Below the pieces are notes generated by a model that did not search any database, was not told the origin of the DNA, and saw nothing but the letters and a program-made list of their open reading frames with translations. Below are positions 1 through 8,380 of a stretch of 64,000 nt of DNA, one piece after another; position 1 is the stretch's first letter; the number at the start of each line of letters is the position of its first letter. This stretch comes from JBQTII01 sp052387905 (GTDB lineage Bacteria; Actinomycetota; Actinomycetes; Sporichthyales; Sporichthyaceae), in assembly GCA_052387905.1 (NCBI GenBank), contig JBQTIR010000041.1:31630-95629 (forward strand), given 5' to 3'. Position numbers and translations under genes: made by a program.

Positions 1-284
1 TCGTCGCTGCGGCGATCTGGGTGCTGGTGGGCCTGCGCACTGTGCGACGCGGCATGCGCGATCTGCGCCGCGAGCAGCGACGGCTGTTCGACCTGCCTGC
101 GACGCTCGACGTCGCCGCACCGGGCGCCGCCGCGACGGCGTCGCTCGAGACGGGCTTCGTCACCGCGCCGCGGATGCGCCGGGTACACCGCGCGGACTGC
201 CTGCTGATGCTCGGCAAGGCCGCGGTGACGGTGGCCGCGTCCGACGTCGACCGGTACGAACGCTGCGGGGTATGTCGTGAGTGA
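1..284 (+). CDS. C-terminal part of a small membrane-anchored protein with a possible zinc cluster (5' end outside window)
   Basis: The reading frame is open from base 3 and stops at 282-284, so the start lies upstream. The visible part begins with a hydrophobic run (VAAAIWVLVGL) that looks like one membrane helix. A basic, Arg-rich juxtamembrane stretch follows, and then a C-terminal segment with HRADC and CGVC. The His and three Cys could form a small metal-binding cluster, but this is inference. The stop overlaps the GTG start of the permease at 277, so the gene is translationally coupled to the ABC importer operon. I do not recognise the family. Confidence 0.55.
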   Translation, partial: VAAAIWVLVGLRTVRRGMRDLRREQRRLFDLPATLDVAAPGAAATASLETGFVTAPRMRRVHRADCLLMLGKAAVTVAASDVDRYERCGVCRE

Positions 285-2241
285 CTACTACCCCTTCCTC
301 ATCTTCGGGATCATTACCGGCTCCATCTACGGCCTGACCGCCATGGGTCTGGTCCTGACCTACAAGACCGCGGGTGTGTTCAACATCGCCCACGGTGCGG
401 TGTGTGCGGCGGCGGCCTACGCCTTCTACGGCCTGCGCCAGGAACAGGGCCTGCCGTGGCCGGTGGCGTTCGTGATCGTGGTGTTCGTCTTCGCGCCGCT
501 GGCCGGCCTGATCCTGGAACGACTGGCCGTGGTGCTGGCGCCGGTCTCGATCGCCTACCGGATCGTCGGGACCGTCGGGCTGCTGGTCGCGATCCGCGCC
601 ATGCTCGGCCTGATCTTCGGGGACACCGGCTTGGTCTTCGATCCGTTCCTGTCGCAATCCGAAGCACTCTCGATCAGCGACGTCTCGATCACCGTCGACG
701 ACCTCATCACCCTCGGCATCGGGGTCAGCGCCGCCGTCGGACTGTTCCTGTTCTTCCGGACCTCCCGCCTCGGGACGGCGATGCGCGGCGTCGTCGACGA
801 CCCTGCGCTGTTGTCGATGTCCGGCACCGCGCCCACCCGGGTGCGCCGCGCCTCGTGGATCATCGGCAGTTGCTTCGCGTCGGTGTCCGGAATCCTGTTC
901 GCACAGAACCAGTCCCAGCTCGACATCAACGTGCTCTCGCTGCTGGTCGTGCAGGCCTTCGGTGCCGCGGTGATCGCCCGGTTCGCCAGCCTGCCGATGA
1001 GCTTCGTCGGCGGCCTGGTCGTCGGCGTCACCCAGGCGGTGGTCAGCAAGGCCACCGGAAGCTCCGAGCAGTTGCAGGGCATCGCGCTCGCGGTGCCGTT
1101 CATCATCTTGTTCATCGGACTGCTGGTGATTCCCCGGCACAAGCTCATCGAGGTCGGCCGGCAGGTTCGCGCGCGGCCGCGTCCCTCCAGCGCCCTGCCG
1201 CCGCGGCTGCGCCTGGCGGCCTACGTCGCTTTCGGTGCGTTGCTGATCGCGGTTCCGCACCTCGTCGGCTCGAAGCTGCCCGGGTACAACGTCGCGATGA
1301 CGCAGGTACTGCTGTTCGTCTCCCTGCACCTGCTCGTGCGGACGTCGGGTCAGATCTCGCTGTGCCACTTCGGCTTCGCCGCGGTCGGTGCCGCCGGATT
1401 CGGCCACATGCTGGGTCGCGATGTGCCCTTCGGGATCGCCGTGCTGATCGGCGGCCTGGTCTGCCTGCCCCTGGCGTTGATCATCTCGGTGCCCGCGATC
1501 CGGCTCTCCGGGTTGTACCTCGCGTTGGCCACCCTCGGCTTCGGGATCGTGCTTTCGCAGTTCGCCTACAGCAAGGACTACATGTTCGGCGGCGGGCAGT
1601 TGCTCACCCGCCGCCCCGACGGGTTCGAGGGCGACACGCAGTACTACTACCTGTTGCTCGCCTTCGCGGTCGCCGCCGTCGCGTTGGTCCTGCTGGTCGA
1701 GGTCAGCCGCCTCGGCCGGCTGTTGCGGGCGATGTCGGACTCGCCGCTCGCGCTCTCCACCCTGGGGACGGCGGTGAACACCTCGCGGGTGATCGTGTTC
1801 TGCATCTCCGGTTTCATCGCCGGGATCTCCGGCGCGCTCTACGCCTCGCTGTTCGGCGGCGTCACCCAGGACGCGTTCAACTATGTCCAGTCCCTGCTGG
1901 CACTGGCAGTTCTGGCGATCGCCGGCAGCCGCACCGTCACCGTGGCGTTCGTGGCGCCGGCCCTGCTCTACGTCGTACCGCAGTACTTCGACGGCTCCAC
2001 CGCGTTCCAGATCCTGCAACTCGGATTCGGCTTGGGTGCGATCTTCGCCGCGGCCGCCTCCCAGGGCGCCGTCCGGACCTGGTTGGCCCGCGACGCGCGC
2101 CGCCATCATGGACGCGCCCGCGGACCGGCCGGCGCCCGGATGCCTGCCCCCCTGCCCCGTCACACCCCCACCGCCCGTCGGCCCGCGGACTCCCGCCGGG
2201 AGCCCGTCGGGGCCGGGGCGCCGCCTGGAGGAACGCCATGA
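277..2241 (+). CDS. Branched-chain amino acid/amide ABC transporter permease, LivH-LivM fusion
   Basis: A 654-residue inner-membrane protein carrying both permease subunits of a LIV/urea-type (HAAT) importer in one chain. Residues about 1-290 match LivH (SIYGLTAMGLVLTYKTAGVF, then NIAHGA). Residues about 305-625 match LivM (TSGQISLCHFGFAAVGA, then SGLYLALATLGFGIVLSQ). A Pro/Arg-rich tail closes the protein. LivH and LivM are usually separate proteins of about 290-350 residues each, and fusions are known in actinobacteria. The GTG start at 277 overlaps the upstream stop, and the TGA overlaps the ATG of the binding protein (ATGA at 2238-2241). The substrate cannot be deduced; given the catabolic neighbours, an amino acid, amide or small acid is possible. 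Confidence 0.9.
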   Translation: MSDYYPFLIFGIITGSIYGLTAMGLVLTYKTAGVFNIAHGAVCAAAAYAFYGLRQEQGLPWPVAFVIVVFVFAPLAGLILERLAVVLAPVSIAYRIVGTVGLLVAIRAMLGLIFGDTGLVFDPFLSQSEALSISDVSITVDDLITLGIGVSAAVGLFLFFRTSRLGTAMRGVVDDPALLSMSGTAPTRVRRASWIIGSCFASVSGILFAQNQSQLDINVLSLLVVQAFGAAVIARFASLPMSFVGGLVVGVTQAVVSKATGSSEQLQGIALAVPFIILFIGLLVIPRHKLIEVGRQVRARPRPSSALPPRLRLAAYVAFGALLIAVPHLVGSKLPGYNVAMTQVLLFVSLHLLVRTSGQISLCHFGFAAVGAAGFGHMLGRDVPFGIAVLIGGLVCLPLALIISVPAIRLSGLYLALATLGFGIVLSQFAYSKDYMFGGGQLLTRRPDGFEGDTQYYYLLLAFAVAAVALVLLVEVSRLGRLLRAMSDSPLALSTLGTAVNTSRVIVFCISGFIAGISGALYASLFGGVTQDAFNYVQSLLALAVLAIAGSRTVTVAFVAPALLYVVPQYFDGSTAFQILQLGFGLGAIFAAAASQGAVRTWLARDARRHHGRARGPAGARMPAPLPRHTPTARRPADSRREPVGAGAPPGGTP

Positions 2242-3899
2242 GCATCAGTCTGCGCACGCACTCGCGTCTGCGAGCCACCGTCGCTGTGTCCGCAGTGCTC
2301 GCGGTCGCCGCGGTGAGCGGCTGCGGAAACCGCATCGACCGCGCAAAGATCGAGGCGGTCGGTAATGGCTACGGGCCGGTCGACGCCGCACGCGACGCCG
2401 CACGCGACGCCATAGGTGACTTAGCGTCAGGAACGCCAGAGGTGGCGAGCGCCCCGGCCGGGATCCCGTTGGGCACGACCGAGGTGGCGCCCGACCCGGG
2501 CGCCGGCCAGGTGCCCGTCATCCCAGGTAAGGCGGGCAAGCCCAGCCCGGGGACCCCGGTCGACGCCGGGGCCGACCCGGCCTCGAAGCCCGCGAAGGCG
2601 ACCACGGGGGTGAAGAAGGAGGGCGCACCCGCGGTCGCCGCACCGGCGGCCTGTCCCACTGGTCTCGCTCCGATCGTGCTCGGCCAGACCTTGGCGGCCT
2701 CGGGTCTGGTGGGCGCAGCCATCAGCGGTCTGCGCACCGGGCTCGCCATCTGGGCCGCGGACGTCAACGCCCGCGGCGGGGTTCAGTGCCACGAGGTCCG
2801 CCTCATCCAACTCGACGATGCCTCCGACCCCGCGCGGGTGTCGGCCAACTGGAATTCGATCGTCAAGGACAAGGGTGCGGTGGCGGTCGTGGGCGCCGGC
2901 ACCCCGATCGCGATCGCCGCGCTGCGCTCGTCCGCCGAACGCGACAAGGTGCCGGTCGTCGGGGGCGACATCACCGCCGTGGACTGGGTGCAGAGCGAGT
3001 ACCTGTTCCCGACCGGGGGTACCCCGCTGACCTCGTACGACGGTGGGGTGGTGGACGCCGCGAAGGTGGCGAAGGGGCCTCTGAAGGCCGGCATTTTCTA
3101 CTGCGTCGAGGCCTCGATCTGCACCGGGTTGAAGAACAACTACCCGAAGAGCGCCGAACGGGCGGGTGCGGCGCTGGGACCGATCCAGGCCGTCTCGCTC
3201 ACCCAGCCCGACTTCACCTCCGAGTGCCAGACGATGAAGTCGGCCGGGGTCAACGTCCTGTTCTTCGGCCTGGACGGCTCGGCCAGCATCCGGGCCGCTC
3301 GCTCGTGTGCGTCGCTGAACTACTTTCCCACGATCGCGACCGGTGCCATCGCGGTCAGCGCACAGGCCGCGGCGGACAAGGGCCTGCAGCGCAACACCAC
3401 GTTCCTCGGCAGCGGACTCGTGCCCTACACCACGACCGACACCGCGGGCATCAAGGCCTTCCACATCGCGACCAAGCGGTACGCCCCGAGTGCGGCCGAG
3501 GACCAGCAGACCCTGCTCGGCTGGGCCGCGGGCAAGCTGTTCGAAGCCGCGCTGGCCAAGGTGTCTGAGCGGGCCCGGGCCGGGGACGTGACCACGGCGA
3601 TGGTCCTCGAAGGCCTGTGGCAGCTCAAGAACGAGAAGCTCGACGGGCTCAGCCCCGGGGCCACCTTCACCAAGGGTCAGCCGGCCACCTCGATCGACTG
3701 CTATTACGGCCTGCGGCTCGACTCGAAGGGCTTCGGGGCCGTGAACGGTAGCGAGCCGGTGTGCTTCGGCGCCTCGGCCCGAGCGGTGTCACCGGGTACG
3801 TCGGGCGCGCTGGTTCCCGACCCGACTCCGCAGGAGCACGCCCTGGCGCCGGCGCAGCGCCGCAGCATCCTGCCGCGAGCACCGCGCCGGGTGCGCTGA
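2238..3899 (+). CDS. ABC transporter substrate-binding lipoprotein (type 1 periplasmic-binding fold)
   Basis: A 553-residue exported receptor for the adjacent LivHM/LivF importer. The N-terminus is a lipoprotein signal (Arg-containing n-region, hydrophobic core, lipobox AVSGC), so the mature protein is tethered by a lipidated Cys near residue 30. A low-complexity Pro/Ala/Lys linker spans about residues 40-140. It is followed by a Peripla_BP_6-like domain (PIVLGQTLAASGLVG, then RTGLAIWAADVNARGG). The protein is longer than the usual 380-420 residues because of the linker and a Pro-rich tail. GGAGG lies 7 bases before the ATG, which overlaps the permease stop. The in-frame open stretch upstream (402-2237) is a shadow of the permease gene. 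The stop overlaps the livF start (TGATG). Confidence 0.9.
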   Translation: MSISLRTHSRLRATVAVSAVLAVAAVSGCGNRIDRAKIEAVGNGYGPVDAARDAARDAIGDLASGTPEVASAPAGIPLGTTEVAPDPGAGQVPVIPGKAGKPSPGTPVDAGADPASKPAKATTGVKKEGAPAVAAPAACPTGLAPIVLGQTLAASGLVGAAISGLRTGLAIWAADVNARGGVQCHEVRLIQLDDASDPARVSANWNSIVKDKGAVAVVGAGTPIAIAALRSSAERDKVPVVGGDITAVDWVQSEYLFPTGGTPLTSYDGGVVDAAKVAKGPLKAGIFYCVEASICTGLKNNYPKSAERAGAALGPIQAVSLTQPDFTSECQTMKSAGVNVLFFGLDGSASIRAARSCASLNYFPTIATGAIAVSAQAAADKGLQRNTTFLGSGLVPYTTTDTAGIKAFHIATKRYAPSAAEDQQTLLGWAAGKLFEAALAKVSERARAGDVTTAMVLEGLWQLKNEKLDGLSPGATFTKGQPATSIDCYYGLRLDSKGFGAVNGSEPVCFGASARAVSPGTSGALVPDPTPQEHALAPAQRRSILPRAPRRVR

Positions 3900-4597
3900 T
3901 GTTCGTCCTGAACGGAATCGACGCCGGCTACGGCGGGACGCAGGTTCTGCGCGGCATCGACCTGGTCGTACCCGAGCGCTCGATCGTCGCGCTGCTCGGC
4001 CCGAACGGTGCCGGCAAGACCACCTTGCTCCGCGTGGCCAGTGGTCTGATGCGCCCGATGGCCGGAGAGATCACCTTCAACGGTGAACGCGTCGAGGGGA
4101 TGACCCCGCACGCTCTGTGCGAGCGCGGGCTCTGCCATGTGCCCGAAGGTCGGGGTGTCTTCCCGAATCTGACGGTACGTGACAACTTGATCCTGCAGAG
4201 CAAGCCGGGCCAGGAGTCCGAATCGATCGAGCGCGCCGTCTTCGCGTTCCCGCGGTTGGGCGAGCGTCTCGGCCAGCTCGCCGGGACCATGTCCGGGGGC
4301 GAGCAGCAGATGCTCGCGCTGGCACGCACCTACGTCCAGCGGCCCAAGCTCGTGTTGCTCGACGAGGTCAGCATGGGGCTGGCACCGAAGATCGTCGATG
4401 AGATCTTTCTCTTCCTGGAGAAGCTGGCGGCCGAGGGCTCAAGCCTGTTGTTGGTCGAGCAGTACGTCACCCGGGCGCTGGCGGTGGCCGACTACGTCTA
4501 CCTGTTGAATCGGGGTAGCGTCTCGTTCGCCGGTGAGTCCTCGGAACTCGATGCCGATGTGATCGCCGCGGAGTACGTCGGGGGCGGGCATTCCTGA
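3899..4597 (+). CDS. livF: Branched-chain amino acid-type ABC transporter ATP-binding protein (LivF)
   Basis: A 232-residue ABC ATPase. Walker A is GPNGAGKTT, the signature is MSGGEQQ (the usual first residue Leu is Met), Walker B is LVLLDE, and the switch region holds LVEQYV. Length and the HVPEGRGVFPNLTVRDNL stretch are typical of LivF rather than LivG. ATG at 3899 overlaps the binding-protein stop. No LivG gene is present downstream; because the fused permease begins the visible operon, LivG probably lies left of the window. It would couple ATP hydrolysis to uptake through the fused permease. Confidence 0.92.
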   Translation: MFVLNGIDAGYGGTQVLRGIDLVVPERSIVALLGPNGAGKTTLLRVASGLMRPMAGEITFNGERVEGMTPHALCERGLCHVPEGRGVFPNLTVRDNLILQSKPGQESESIERAVFAFPRLGERLGQLAGTMSGGEQQMLALARTYVQRPKLVLLDEVSMGLAPKIVDEIFLFLEKLAAEGSSLLLVEQYVTRALAVADYVYLLNRGSVSFAGESSELDADVIAAEYVGGGHS

Positions 4598-4601
4598 AGG
4601 T

Positions 4602-5297
4602 GTGAAGCCAGGCGGGCTGGATACGCCTGCCGAGACCGACGTGGTGTTGGTGCGCCACGGGGAACCCGAGCGGGGGCTGAACGGCCTCGATCGCGCCGAC
4701 CCGTGGTTGTCCGCTCGCGGTGTGGCGCAGGCGCGCTGCCTGGCCGACGCGCTCGCGCAGGAGAAGTTCGACGCCGTCTACTCCTCGCCGCGGCGACGGG
4801 CGGTGGACACCGCGGCGCCGCTGTGCGCCGACCGCGGGATCACCCCTGTGCTGGTGGCGGACCTCGCCGAGTTCGACAAACACTCCGCCGAGTACCTGTT
4901 CTTCGAGGACCTGCGTGCCGCCCGCGACCCCCGCTACACGCAGTGCATGGCCGGTGACCTGTCGCCTTGGGGCACCGACTTTCCCAGCTTCCGGGCCGAG
5001 GTCACCGCGGCGCTCGCCGAGATCGTCACTGCGCACCCCGGCGGTCGCATTCTGATCTCCACCCACGGGGGGGTGATTAACGTGCTCCTCGGCGCGGTGC
5101 TCGGCCTGGACCGGATGTGGTTCTTCTACCCTGACCACACCGGGGCCAGCCGCGTCGCGGTCCACCACAGCGGTCGCATGCGCATCGTCACGGTCAACGA
5201 ACGCACCCATCTACGGGCCGTGGAGGAATTGATGGGCAGCTCGGCCGTACCTGGCGGGGCAGCACCGCCTTTGCAAGGATCTGCGGACGACAAGTGA
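4602..5297 (+). CDS. Histidine phosphatase family protein (phosphoglycerate mutase-like)
   Basis: A 231-residue cytosolic protein with the RHG catalytic motif (VLVRHGEPE, residues about 16-24) and a second catalytic His in STHGGVI. SSPRRRAVDTA supplies the conserved arginine. These are hallmarks of the branch-1 histidine phosphatase superfamily, which forms a phospho-His intermediate. The GTG start at 4602 is four bases after the livF stop, with GAAGG just upstream, so it is probably the last gene of the transporter operon. The substrate is unknown; many actinobacterial members of this type remain unassigned. Confidence 0.85.
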   Translation: MKPGGLDTPAETDVVLVRHGEPERGLNGLDRADPWLSARGVAQARCLADALAQEKFDAVYSSPRRRAVDTAAPLCADRGITPVLVADLAEFDKHSAEYLFFEDLRAARDPRYTQCMAGDLSPWGTDFPSFRAEVTAALAEIVTAHPGGRILISTHGGVINVLLGAVLGLDRMWFFYPDHTGASRVAVHHSGRMRIVTVNERTHLRAVEELMGSSAVPGGAAPPLQGSADDK

Positions 5298-5331
5298 CCA
5301 CGTCAGGATCGTGACCTCGAGGAGCAAGGCA

Positions 5332-6363
5332 ATGAGCGAATCAAGCGCACCGGACCCCGGCGCGATCCTGCAGATCGGCTTCGGCTTCTGGCCCGCAAAG
5401 ACGTTGTTGAGCGCGGTGGAGCTGGGCCTGTTCACGTTGCTGGCCGCCGGGCCGGCGACCGGCGGCGAGATCGCGAACAAACTCGACCTTCGCTCGCGGG
5501 CTACCTACGACTTCCTCGACGGCTTGGTGTCCCTGAACCTGCTCGAGCGCGAGGGATCCGGGCCGACGGCCAGGTACGCGAACACGCGCGAGACCGCCAT
5601 CTTCCTCGACACGAACAGTCCCGCGTACGTGGGCGGCATCCTGGAGATGGCCAACGCCCGGCTCTACCCGTTCTGGGGCGGGCTGACCGACGGCCTGCGC
5701 ACGGGCAGCCCGCAGAACGAGATCAAGTTGACCGGCGCGTCGATGTTCACCGAGTTGTACGCCGACCCCGAACGCCTCGAGCAGTTCATGGGCGCCATGA
5801 CCGGGATCTCCGCCGGCAACTTCATGGCGCTGGCGGAGAAGTTCGACTTCTCGCGCTACCAGACGCTGTGCGACATCGGCGGGGCCACCGGGCAGCTCTC
5901 GATCCTGGTTGCCCAGCGCCACCCGCACCTGCAGTGCACCAGCTTCGACCTGCCCGTGGTCGAGCCCATCGCCAAGCGGACCATCGCCGGCGCTGGTCTT
6001 GCCGACCGGATCACTGCGGTGGGCGGTGACTTCTTCGCCGACCCGTTGCCCAAGGCCGATGTGATCACGATGGGGATGATCCTGCACGACTGGAATCTGG
6101 ATCGGAAGATGGCGCTGATCCAGGCCGCCTACGACGCGCTCCCGCCCGGGGGTGCCTTCATCGCGATCGAGGCCCTGATCGATGACGACCGCCGGGAGAA
6201 CACCTTCGGGCTGATGATGTCGCTGAACATGCTCATCGAATTCGGCGACGCCTTCGACTACACCGGCGCCGACTTCCGTGGCTGGTGCGAGCAGGTCGGC
6301 TTCACCTCCTTCGAGGTCATGCCGCTGGCCGGGCCATCGTCTGCCGCGATCGCCTACAAGTAG
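5332..6363 (+). CDS. SAM-dependent O-methyltransferase, COMT/hydroxyneurosporene-type with N-terminal dimerisation domain
   Basis: A 343-residue class I methyltransferase. Residues about 15-90 resemble the winged-helix dimerisation domain of small-molecule O-methyltransferases (LLSAVELGLFTLLAAGP, then GEIANKLDLRSRATYDFLD). The Rossmann part has motif I LCDIGGATGQL, and MGMILHDW carries the usual catalytic region. ATG at 5332 is chosen because GAGGAG lies 7 bases upstream; a GTG at 5311 is in frame but has no ribosome site. The protein would methylate a hydroxyl or similar group on a small lipophilic molecule. It converges on the MaoC gene after a 23-bp gap. Confidence 0.85.
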   Translation: MSESSAPDPGAILQIGFGFWPAKTLLSAVELGLFTLLAAGPATGGEIANKLDLRSRATYDFLDGLVSLNLLEREGSGPTARYANTRETAIFLDTNSPAYVGGILEMANARLYPFWGGLTDGLRTGSPQNEIKLTGASMFTELYADPERLEQFMGAMTGISAGNFMALAEKFDFSRYQTLCDIGGATGQLSILVAQRHPHLQCTSFDLPVVEPIAKRTIAGAGLADRITAVGGDFFADPLPKADVITMGMILHDWNLDRKMALIQAAYDALPPGGAFIAIEALIDDDRRENTFGLMMSLNMLIEFGDAFDYTGADFRGWCEQVGFTSFEVMPLAGPSSAAIAYK

Positions 6364-6386
6364 CTTTCGCGCCGGGCGGCCGGGGC

Positions 6387-7238
6387 TCACGCCGAGGTGA
6401 CGACCGCGCGCCCGCGGTCCAGCACGACGGTGCCGGCACCGGCGCGGACGCGGAAGACCGCGCCGCCGGGGGCGTTCCAGAGGTCGATGTACAGCGTGTC
6501 GCCGGGATACACCGGCGCGACGAAGCGGGCGTCGAAGGAACGCACGCGGTCGGGATCGCCGCCGGCGACATGGTGCAGCACCGCGCGGCCGGCGAAGCCG
6601 TAGGTGGCCAGCCCGTGCAGGATCGGGCGGTCAAACCCGGCTCGGGCGGCGTAGGCCGGGTCGGTGTGCAGCGGGTTGCGGTCCCCGGACAGGCGGTAGA
6701 GCAGGGCCTGGTCCTCGCGGGTGTCATAGGTGATCGTGTGGTCGGGCTTCGCGTCGTCGGCCGGGTGTTCCTCGATCGCGGCGTGGGCCGGGCCGCGCTC
6801 GCCGCCCCAACCCCCGGCGCCGCCGATGAAGACCGTCATCCGGGTGCGGAACAGCTCGGTCCCGTCCGTTGCGGTGGCGGTGGTCTCGGTGACCAGCAAC
6901 GCCGACTTTCCCTTGTCCCACATCTCGGCAATGCGTGAGACGCAGGTGGCCTCGCCCTCGACGGGGAGCGGAGTGAGGATCTCGACGGCCTGGGCGGCGT
7001 GGACCAGGCGCACCCAGTCGATCTTGCCGGCCTGCTTCAGCACGGCGGCGCCGTTGCCGAGCACGACCGGCATCGTCGGGAGCATGCGCGGCGGCACGCC
7101 CTTGGTGTTGTCGGTGGTGAACGCCAGTTCGTCGAGGCCGGCGCCCACACCGAGGGCGTAGATCGCGCAATCCTTCGCGGTCCAGCGCACAGCCTGCGGT
7201 TCGGACGTTGCGCCGATCGCGGTCGGATCCAAGCTCAT
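6387..7238 (-). CDS. MaoC-family (R)-specific enoyl-CoA hydratase (hydratase-2 type)
   Basis: A 283-residue double hot-dog protein. The C-terminal half carries the hydratase-2 signature: YRLSGDRNPLHTDPAYA with the catalytic Asp/His pair, followed by GFDRPILHGLATYG. The N-terminal half lacks those residues and is the non-catalytic hot-dog. Family members hydrate 2-enoyl-CoA esters in beta-oxidation of steroid side chains and branched acids. The ATG at 7238 has GGGAGG 6 bases upstream; the 33-residue longer frame is not needed. It is transcribed divergently from the membrane protein at 7373, across an intergenic region holding a palindromic operator. Confidence 0.88.
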   Translation of the reverse strand: MSLDPTAIGATSEPQAVRWTAKDCAIYALGVGAGLDELAFTTDNTKGVPPRMLPTMPVVLGNGAAVLKQAGKIDWVRLVHAAQAVEILTPLPVEGEATCVSRIAEMWDKGKSALLVTETTATATDGTELFRTRMTVFIGGAGGWGGERGPAHAAIEEHPADDAKPDHTITYDTREDQALLYRLSGDRNPLHTDPAYAARAGFDRPILHGLATYGFAGRAVLHHVAGGDPDRVRSFDARFVAPVYPGDTLYIDLWNAPGGAVFRVRAGAGTVVLDRGRAVVTSA

Positions 7239-7285
7239 GGGGCGCCTCCCGGGCGGGAGCGCCGATTCGCCCCTGGGCAGCCTAG

Positions 7286-7322
7286 AAGGTCTATGTGAGA
7301 ATGGTCCAGTACTAGACCTTTT
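7286..7322. promoter_or_regulatory. Predicted operator, copy 1 of a shared palindrome (core 7304-7317)
   Basis: The core GTCCAGTACTAGAC fits the palindrome GTCNAGTACTNGAC. Read on the minus strand, 7304-7322 matches 18 of 19 bases of the site at 12852-12870. A half-site GTCTATG lies 15 bases before the core (7289-7295), exactly as in the copy at 32088/32103. The outer arms AAGGTCTA and TAGACCTT (7286-7293 and 7313-7320) are inverted. It sits in the divergent promoter of the hydratase (minus) and the AveC-like gene (plus), so one dimeric regulator could control both. Confidence 0.6.
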
Positions 7323-7323
7323 G

Positions 7324-7337
7324 GTGACCGCGGTCAC
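7324..7337. promoter_or_regulatory. Perfect 14-bp palindrome GTGACCGCGGTCAC
   Basis: A self-complementary 14-mer lies seven bases beyond the shared operator core in the same divergent promoter. It could be a second operator or a chance GC palindrome. No second copy was noticed in the window. Confidence 0.35.
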
Positions 7338-7372
7338 GGCGGGTCGACGTCGGATCGCTCGGGAGGACGCAG

Positions 7373-8380
7373 ATGACTTGCTCTCGCACCCGCGGCTGGA
7401 CCCTGATTGCCCTCGGTGTGCTGCTGTTCATCGCGCTCGATCTGCTGATCACCGGGCTCGGCGATCCGCCGTCGATCGTCCCGCCGGTGACGTTGGACGA
7501 GAACACCGGCGTGCCGCCGGTCCCGACCAACGCGGACTTCCCCTACGACCGGACCAACAACGTCGTGGCGATCGTGCTCCTCGGCGGGCTCGGGTGCGCC
7601 GGCCTGGTCATCGCGCTACGCGAAGGTGTGCGGCGGGGCGACTGGATGCCGTTGTTCCTCAGTATGGGCACGGTGATCGTCGTGGTGCCCGAGGTCTTCG
7701 TCGACGTCATCGGGATGGTCTACTACCCGGTCGACGGCTCCGACCACGCGTTCGATCTGTTTGGCCGTCAGATGGGCTGGTTCATCCTGGCCGGCTGGTT
7801 CGGGGCAGGCGCCTTCGCGGCCATGATGATCAAGGCGCTGCTCGCCCGCCCGACCGCCAAGCAGGTGTGGGTCCTGATGGGCGTCACCGCGCTGAGCTAC
7901 ACGATCTTCGAGGAACTGCTCGTCGGCGCCGGCGGGATCTACCACTACTACGGCAACCAGCCCATGTGGTGGAACAACCTGCCGCTGTGGTGGACGCCGT
8001 GCAACGCGATCGGGTGCGCGCTGCTGCCGGCCGCGTTCGCCTACCGCTACCAGGCGCACCTGACCGGCTGGCGGGCGAGTGCGATGCTGCTCGTCGTGCC
8101 CGCCTCCGTCGCCGGCGCCTACGCGTTCATCGCGATGCCGTCGTGGATCGTCGTCAATGGCGACTACGGCTGGTTCGTCACCGAGCTCGCGGGTCTGGCC
8201 ACCTGGGGCCTGGGCGTCGCTCTGATCGCGATCATCATGAACCTGTTCCTCGGCTATCAGCCCTTCGACCCGGACAGTCGGCCCTGGGAGTTCGGCGGCG
8301 CGCGCGCCGCGGGCGCGGATGTCGCGGCGCCGCCCGGCACCGCCCGTCCTGCCCATCCGGACGCGGCGGCGGTCGCCTGA
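7373..8380 (+). CDS. Polytopic membrane protein, possibly AveC-like
   Basis: A 335-residue integral membrane protein with about seven hydrophobic segments (for example LIALGVLLFIALDLLITGL, then MGWFILAGWFGAGAFAAMM). Loops are rich in Tyr and Trp (HYYGNQPMWWNNLPLWW). A hydrophilic Ala/Pro tail ends the chain. The pattern and size resemble the AveC family (avermectin spirocyclase/dehydratase relatives common in actinobacteria), but this is recalled resemblance, not a search. GGGAGG precedes the ATG by 6 bases. The stop overlaps the next gene start (TGATG at 8378-8382), implying co-translation with the PEP-utilising-domain protein. Confidence 0.6.
   Translation: MTCSRTRGWTLIALGVLLFIALDLLITGLGDPPSIVPPVTLDENTGVPPVPTNADFPYDRTNNVVAIVLLGGLGCAGLVIALREGVRRGDWMPLFLSMGTVIVVVPEVFVDVIGMVYYPVDGSDHAFDLFGRQMGWFILAGWFGAGAFAAMMIKALLARPTAKQVWVLMGVTALSYTIFEELLVGAGGIYHYYGNQPMWWNNLPLWWTPCNAIGCALLPAAFAYRYQAHLTGWRASAMLLVVPASVAGAYAFIAMPSWIVVNGDYGWFVTELAGLATWGLGVALIAIIMNLFLGYQPFDPDSRPWEFGGARAAGADVAAPPGTARPAHPDAAAVA

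Noticed and set aside
160..2163. Long minus-strand ORF of 667 codons opposite the permease gene
   Set aside because: Arg/Gly/Asp-rich low-complexity translation is typical of antisense shadows in high-GC DNA; the plus strand is an obvious permease.
402..2237. Long open extension upstream of the binding lipoprotein
   Set aside because: It is the out-of-frame shadow of the permease; the lipoprotein signal and GGAGG fix the start at 2238.
2385..2415. Short tandem repeat (units of GACGCCGCACGC)
   Set aside because: Lies in the low-complexity Ala/Asp-rich start of the lipoprotein and keeps frame; too small to matter.
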